From Echinicola strongylocentroti (GTDB taxonomy: Bacteria > Bacteroidota > Bacteroidia > Cytophagales > Cyclobacteriaceae), in NCBI RefSeq assembly GCF_003260975.1, contig NZ_CP030041.1, positions 2,155,001 through 2,219,000 on the forward strand: DNA of 64,000 nt, in the 5' to 3' direction. Below, in pieces: positions 60,498 to 64,000 of this stretch; the first letter of the stretch is position 1; every line of letters starts with the position of its first letter. The notes beneath the pieces are model-generated. The model searched no databases and was not told the origin of the DNA. It was given only the letters and a program-made list of their open reading frames with translations. The position numbers and the translations under genes were made by a program.

Positions 60498-61424
60498 TTA
60501 ATCACCCAAACCAAATAGCTTTCTAACATCCTTATAGGGAAGCTCGGACAGATCACTAACATTTCTGTCACGTATTGCTGTGCTTACTGCCCCTTTGGGA
60601 ATCATTATAAATCGGAACTCTGGCCTATCTGTACCAAAAACCAAGCTTTTGCTGGCGAAGGTATATGCCCCTTCGGACATATTATCGACCTCAATTATTA
60701 TGCGGTTTTGCCAACCTTGAGTTCCATCTAAGGTCCAGTAAAGACTGGATTTTATTTCCCATGTCCCAATAGGGCGAAAACTTGGCAACGAGAAAAGACC
60801 GTCCACTGGATTTCGATGATACACAAGCAAGGTACCATTCTCATTGTTAACAAAGTCATACAAAGAACTCGCTCCGGTGACGCTTATCAAATGGTTTCTG
60901 GTCGCTGAGGGCAGGTACGCATACACCACCGCCTTAGTAGGTGATAAGCGGTCGACATTATAGGCCGTCCAATTGGAAGCTATCACATTCGCAGTTCCAG
61001 GCTCACCCTGCGGCCCCTTCAGACTGATCCCACTTCCCCATCCTGTACTTCTCTTGGGACCATAAAGTACACCTATTGTGGTTTGGAAGTAAAAATCTCC
61101 CAATTCCCCGATGTTCAGAGAAGGTGAAATGGAACCACTATAAATCCTGGAACCATCCTCACCATCCTTCCCTGGCTCTCCCTGCAACCCCGTGGGATTA
61201 CCCCAACCGAAAGCGGTTTTCGGGCCGTACAGTTCACTACTATGGGTATCGATATAAAAATCACCTTCCTTTCCGTCAGTTGGTCCCGGAGGCTGATTTC
61301 CATAAAGCAAACTATTCCCATCGACACCTGGAATACCCTGCTCGCCCTGTTCACCCTCTATACAGGAAGAAACAACTATCATGAGACACAATGCTCCAAG
61401 CAAACTATAATATTTCGTTTTCAT
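60498..61424 (-). CDS. Collagen-like surface lipoprotein
   Basis: The protein has 308 residues. A lipoprotein signal with lipobox VSSC (Cys near 21) is followed by Gly-x-y triplets: GEQGEQGIPGVDG near 24-36, GLQGEPGKDGEDG near 79-91 and GPQGEPG near 137-143. Two copies of a segment GEFGDFYIDT/GELGDFYFQT with LYGPK..GWG lie between. The C-terminal 160 residues form an unknown beta-rich domain. It is likely surface exposed. It comes after the propeller lipoprotein gene in transcription order, 14 bases away. Confidence 0.8.
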   Translation of the reverse strand: MKTKYYSLLGALCLMIVVSSCIEGEQGEQGIPGVDGNSLLYGNQPPGPTDGKEGDFYIDTHSSELYGPKTAFGWGNPTGLQGEPGKDGEDGSRIYSGSISPSLNIGELGDFYFQTTIGVLYGPKRSTGWGSGISLKGPQGEPGTANVIASNWTAYNVDRLSPTKAVVYAYLPSATRNHLISVTGASSLYDFVNNENGTLLVYHRNPVDGLFSLPSFRPIGTWEIKSSLYWTLDGTQGWQNRIIIEVDNMSEGAYTFASKSLVFGTDRPEFRFIMIPKGAVSTAIRDRNVSDLSELPYKDVRKLFGLGD

Positions 61425-61438
61425 AAACTTATAATTTG

Positions 61439-62761
61439 TTATCTATCCTGTGTTCTCTTTACCACAAAGATATCCGCTGCATGCCCTCGGTGGTCGTCAT
61501 GCGACAACTGCATTGCCTTGCCATTTTCCCAATACATCGCAGCGACGGGTTTTCCGGAACTCCCAAAATCAATACCGGCAACATATACCTTTCCATCCAG
61601 TACAAAGATGGCATTTGCTTCTGCACGGTATAATCGATCTGTCAAATCTACCGCCTCCCCATTTTTCCAGTACCTTGCCACATTTACGGTACCCGTACCC
61701 GACTTATGCAATACCTTTTCATACCCCGCCACGTACACATCACCATTTTCCACAAAAACAGCACGAGCCTCCGAATCTCTCTCGCCTGTCCCTAAAACAA
61801 CCTCTTGTCCATTTTTCCAATATTTGGCAACGGTTACATTTCCATTCGATCCATGACCCGAAATAAACACATCGCCTTGGTCAGACACTGCAATATCGGT
61901 CACCGTTCCTGTTCCTTCCATTGAAACCGCTTCACCGTTTTTCCAGTAGGTGGGCGCAGCATTCAATACACCTGCTACGTACACATCATCGCCGGATACC
62001 GTAACCACACTATTTCCTGTTTGACCTAAGGTACCACTCGCTACATGAACAGGCGACTCTCCACTATTTTCCCAATACACAATATCCATCATATTGTTTG
62101 TCTTAGCTTTTATTCCCGCCACATACACATCCCCTTCTGAGACACAGATATCGTAAGCTATGGCATAATCATCGGAATCATTAGGATCTGACAACTCCAC
62201 ATAGGTATCATTTTCCCAATAGAAAGCTGAAGCGATAGCCCTTGTAAATTGTCTTTCACCAGCGATATACACCTGATTATCTGCCACCACCATCTTGTTG
62301 TAAATCATGTTTTCAGATGACTCATGACTGTAAATAGCAGGTTCGCCATTTTTCCAATACAAAGGTCTAATGCCACCTGAACCTTCGTCATATCCACCCC
62401 CGAGCACATAAATATCCACCTCGGCCATTTGGTCCAGAACCGTGATAGTCACCGGCTCACTATCCCTATACCCCTGTATCTTTGCTACGACTGATTGGGT
62501 ACCCACTTCATCAAAAACATGCTGATATCCATTTATCTTATTTCCATCGATATAAAGGTCGGCTCCCGTGATCGCCTCCTGCGTTTCCATGGTAGTCACC
62601 TCAAAAGTGACGGTTGATAATACCGTGACACTTGTTTCGCTGGCGCTAAGCTGCAAGGTTAACTCTTCCTCCTCTGCTGGCGGAGCCGGTTTCTGCTCTT
62701 CAGAACACGCACAAAACCAGACAGACATAATCAGTATTGTCTTTGCTAATAGCTTTTTCAT
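61439..62761 (-). CDS. Lipoprotein with Ig-like domain and seven-repeat YWKNG beta-propeller
   Basis: The protein has 440 residues. A lipobox FCAC (Cys near 19) and an acidic stretch lead to an Ig-like domain (about 35-110). Seven repeats of about 45 residues follow, each with a core YW(K/E)N(G/D/S) and later D-VYVAG-like strand (PLYWKNG, AFYWEND, IVYWENS, PTYWKNG, AKYWKNG, ARYWKNG, AMYWENG). Seven repeats fit a seven-bladed propeller. The protein probably binds something at the cell surface. The gene lies 14 bases from the next lipoprotein gene. Confidence 0.8.
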   Translation of the reverse strand: MKKLLAKTILIMSVWFCACSEEQKPAPPAEEEELTLQLSASETSVTVLSTVTFEVTTMETQEAITGADLYIDGNKINGYQHVFDEVGTQSVVAKIQGYRDSEPVTITVLDQMAEVDIYVLGGGYDEGSGGIRPLYWKNGEPAIYSHESSENMIYNKMVVADNQVYIAGERQFTRAIASAFYWENDTYVELSDPNDSDDYAIAYDICVSEGDVYVAGIKAKTNNMMDIVYWENSGESPVHVASGTLGQTGNSVVTVSGDDVYVAGVLNAAPTYWKNGEAVSMEGTGTVTDIAVSDQGDVFISGHGSNGNVTVAKYWKNGQEVVLGTGERDSEARAVFVENGDVYVAGYEKVLHKSGTGTVNVARYWKNGEAVDLTDRLYRAEANAIFVLDGKVYVAGIDFGSSGKPVAAMYWENGKAMQLSHDDHRGHAADIFVVKRTQDR

Positions 62762-62775
62762 TTCAACAGTTTGAT

Positions 62776-63321
62776 CTAAGGTGCGGCTATGACAACCTCT
62801 CCTGTAACAGTTACTTCTTCTCCGTCATCTCCGAGTTTAAAATCCCCCTGAAATGTCAAAGTGTACGAGGCAGCCGTTGCCTCTTCTCCGTACATAGAGA
62901 TATTATGCTCTTTGTAGTTTTTCAGGGTCATGCTTACTGGCCCCACGGGACGATATTTGTCCTCGGTGCCCCATTCGCCAAAAACAAGGCCGGGACCAGT
63001 TCCCACTATACTGGGCCGCTTGTTGTCACCCAGGAGAAGTCCTGCCCCAAACTGAAACTTTCCCGCGTCCACCAGAATTCCCGTCAGCAGCTCTCCATTG
63101 GCCTCCTCGTTGAATTCGACAAACATCACCGGATTATAAGTCCCCATCACTTCCTTGGGTACTTCTCCGGAGAATTTGCCCCCGCCTTCCAAGGTAATGT
63201 CATAAGTGTGCGCGCCATTGCTATTGATGGGGTCGACACCGTCCTCATCATTGCTCGAGCAGGCGGACATCAGGCATAGAGCCATCATGCCAATTAGGGT
63301 TTGAATCATTGTCTTTTTCAT
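62776..63321 (-). CDS. Small lipoprotein, function unknown
   Basis: The protein has 181 residues with lipobox MSAC (Cys near 21) and the acidic SSNDEDGVD export-like signal. The rest is beta-rich and ends VTGEVVIAAP. No family is recognised. It lies 14 bases before the propeller lipoprotein gene in transcription order and about 105 bases after the truncated gene, so the group is probably one operon. Confidence 0.75.
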   Translation of the reverse strand: MKKTMIQTLIGMMALCLMSACSSNDEDGVDPINSNGAHTYDITLEGGGKFSGEVPKEVMGTYNPVMFVEFNEEANGELLTGILVDAGKFQFGAGLLLGDNKRPSIVGTGPGLVFGEWGTEDKYRPVGPVSMTLKNYKEHNISMYGEEATAASYTLTFQGDFKLGDDGEEVTVTGEVVIAAP

Positions 63322-63426
63322 GTGTTTATAAATTGTTTTTTTAAAGTCCGTAGGGAATCTCGTTTTCTATCCTTTGTCTTTGTTTCTACTTCGGGAAGCA
63401 CAAGGCATAATCCCTACATTTTATTT

Positions 63427-64000
63427 TCATTGCTGTACGCGCACCTCATCGATGACCAATAGAATTTCTGGATAATCGGATAGGTTCGTGAAGGCTATTT
63501 GCTCCCTGTAATTTCCCGGGTCCCGATGAACAGGCACTTTGGGGAATTTAAAAAAGCCGTCTGCTGTGGCTAGGGCATCGGAGACCTTGTGTTTAATGGT
63601 CACCTCTACTCCTGTTGCACAGATTTTCTGGAGTGAAATCTCCGCCTGAAAGGCTTCCGAGGATATTAATTCTTCAGTCACGTTTTTTCCTGACCGGGCA
63701 TCCAGTAGCTTAAACTGAAAGTCCAGGTACGCAGCTTCGGGCATCGCCATCGAGGGCGTAAATAGTTTTCGCTTGTTTTTGTCGCCTTGATGTAGATGCA
63801 TTTCAATTGCTTTGGAACCTCCGAGGCCTTTGTTTGAAATTAGCAGTGAATCCGGCAAATAGCTGTAGTTCCAACCCTGTGCTGCCAAATCCACCTCGCT
63901 TTGCGCCCCTTCAAAATCAAACACCTGCAAGGAATTTTCCGACAATGATGCGGGGGCAATGACTTTGCTCAGGTACACCACTTTATTATCCGACACGTCC
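63427..64000 (-). CDS. C-terminal part of an unknown gene, cut by the right edge
   Basis: About 190 codons are visible and the frame is open to the window edge, so the start is missing. The sequence is beta-rich (LQVFDFEGAQSEVDL, then VVDEVRVQQ-like end VIDEVRVQQ). The end resembles a galactose-binding-like or concanavalin-like domain of a secreted protein. It precedes the three lipoprotein genes and probably belongs to the same surface locus. Confidence 0.7.
   Translation of the reverse strand, partial: DVSDNKVVYLSKVIAPASLSENSLQVFDFEGAQSEVDLAAQGWNYSYLPDSLLISNKGLGGSKAIEMHLHQGDKNKRKLFTPSMAMPEAAYLDFQFKLLDARSGKNVTEELISSEAFQAEISLQKICATGVEVTIKHKVSDALATADGFFKFPKVPVHRDPGNYREQIAFTNLSDYPEILLVIDEVRVQQ

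Noticed and set aside
61242..61866. Plus-strand frames of 204 and 138 codons
   Set aside because: They are antisense to the propeller and collagen-like lipoprotein genes. The repetitive look comes from the YWKNG repeats.
1..64000. CRISPR array
   Set aside because: No regular direct repeats with unique spacers were seen. The repeats present are dispersed fold-back elements.

Overview
The window looks like a chromosomal segment of a marine-type Bacteroidota bacterium, most likely order Cytophagales (Cyclobacteriaceae-like: Echinicola, Algoriphagus or relatives). The reasons are a type IX secretion pair (PorU/PorV family), a PspC/PadR pair, CtlX, DUF4397 and DUF4097 proteins, lipoproteins with Bacteroidota-style lipoboxes, and a tRNA promoter of the Bacteroidota form (TTG, 19 bases, TAnnTTTG). 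The species is inference.

Backbone, 1-25.6 kb. On the minus strand from the left edge are a truncated PorU-family sortase and its PorV partner. Then come a PadR regulator with a double-PspC membrane protein, a small lipoprotein, and a four-gene envelope locus (ECF sigma factor, one-TM anti-sigma-like protein, beta-barrel protein, DUF4097 protein). After these are a PaaE-like reductase with a four-TM partner, a DUF4397 lipoprotein, purB, ctlX, a beta-propeller-like protein, clpC, a WbqC-family protein and the TsaC/Sua5 enzyme. The plus-strand operon mltG-thioesterase-YihY leads to tRNA-Ser(UGA). The long non-coding gaps here hold at least three families of dispersed fold-back repeats.

Accessory island, about 25.7-58.2 kb. 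It starts just behind tRNA-Ser and is AT-rich, nearly all on the minus strand. It carries a frameshifted RES-domain gene, a HigB/HigA-IrrE toxin-antitoxin pair, a two-TM protein translationally coupled to a 40-residue Pro-rich peptide, and a six-gene coupled operon joining a type I restriction-modification system (hsdR, rhuM, hsdM, hsdS) to a Septu-like ATPase/HNH pair. Next are several XRE regulators, then a signalling/effector cluster (DUF4365 nuclease-like, TIR-like, DUF2971, Ser/Thr kinase). A mobilisation and replication module follows (relaxase, MobC, primase, HTH protein, RadC). Last is a HEPN-NT-HEPN / SNF2 helicase / RloA / RloB operon, with rloB out of frame at a run of 11 T. I found no integrase and no conjugation machinery, so the island looks like a mobilisable element or the remains of one, filled with defence genes.

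Right end, 58.5-64 kb. A Crp-family regulator precedes three small enzyme-like genes (VOC, SRPBCC, VOC). A minus-strand run of surface lipoproteins follows: one with collagen-like triplets, one with a seven-bladed YWKNG propeller, one of unknown function, and a gene cut by the window edge.

The most promising candidates for undescribed biology are the type I R-M/RhuM/Septu-like composite operon, the DUF4365-TIR-DUF2971-kinase cluster, and the HEPN-SNF2-RloAB operon with its possible phase-variable homopolymer.
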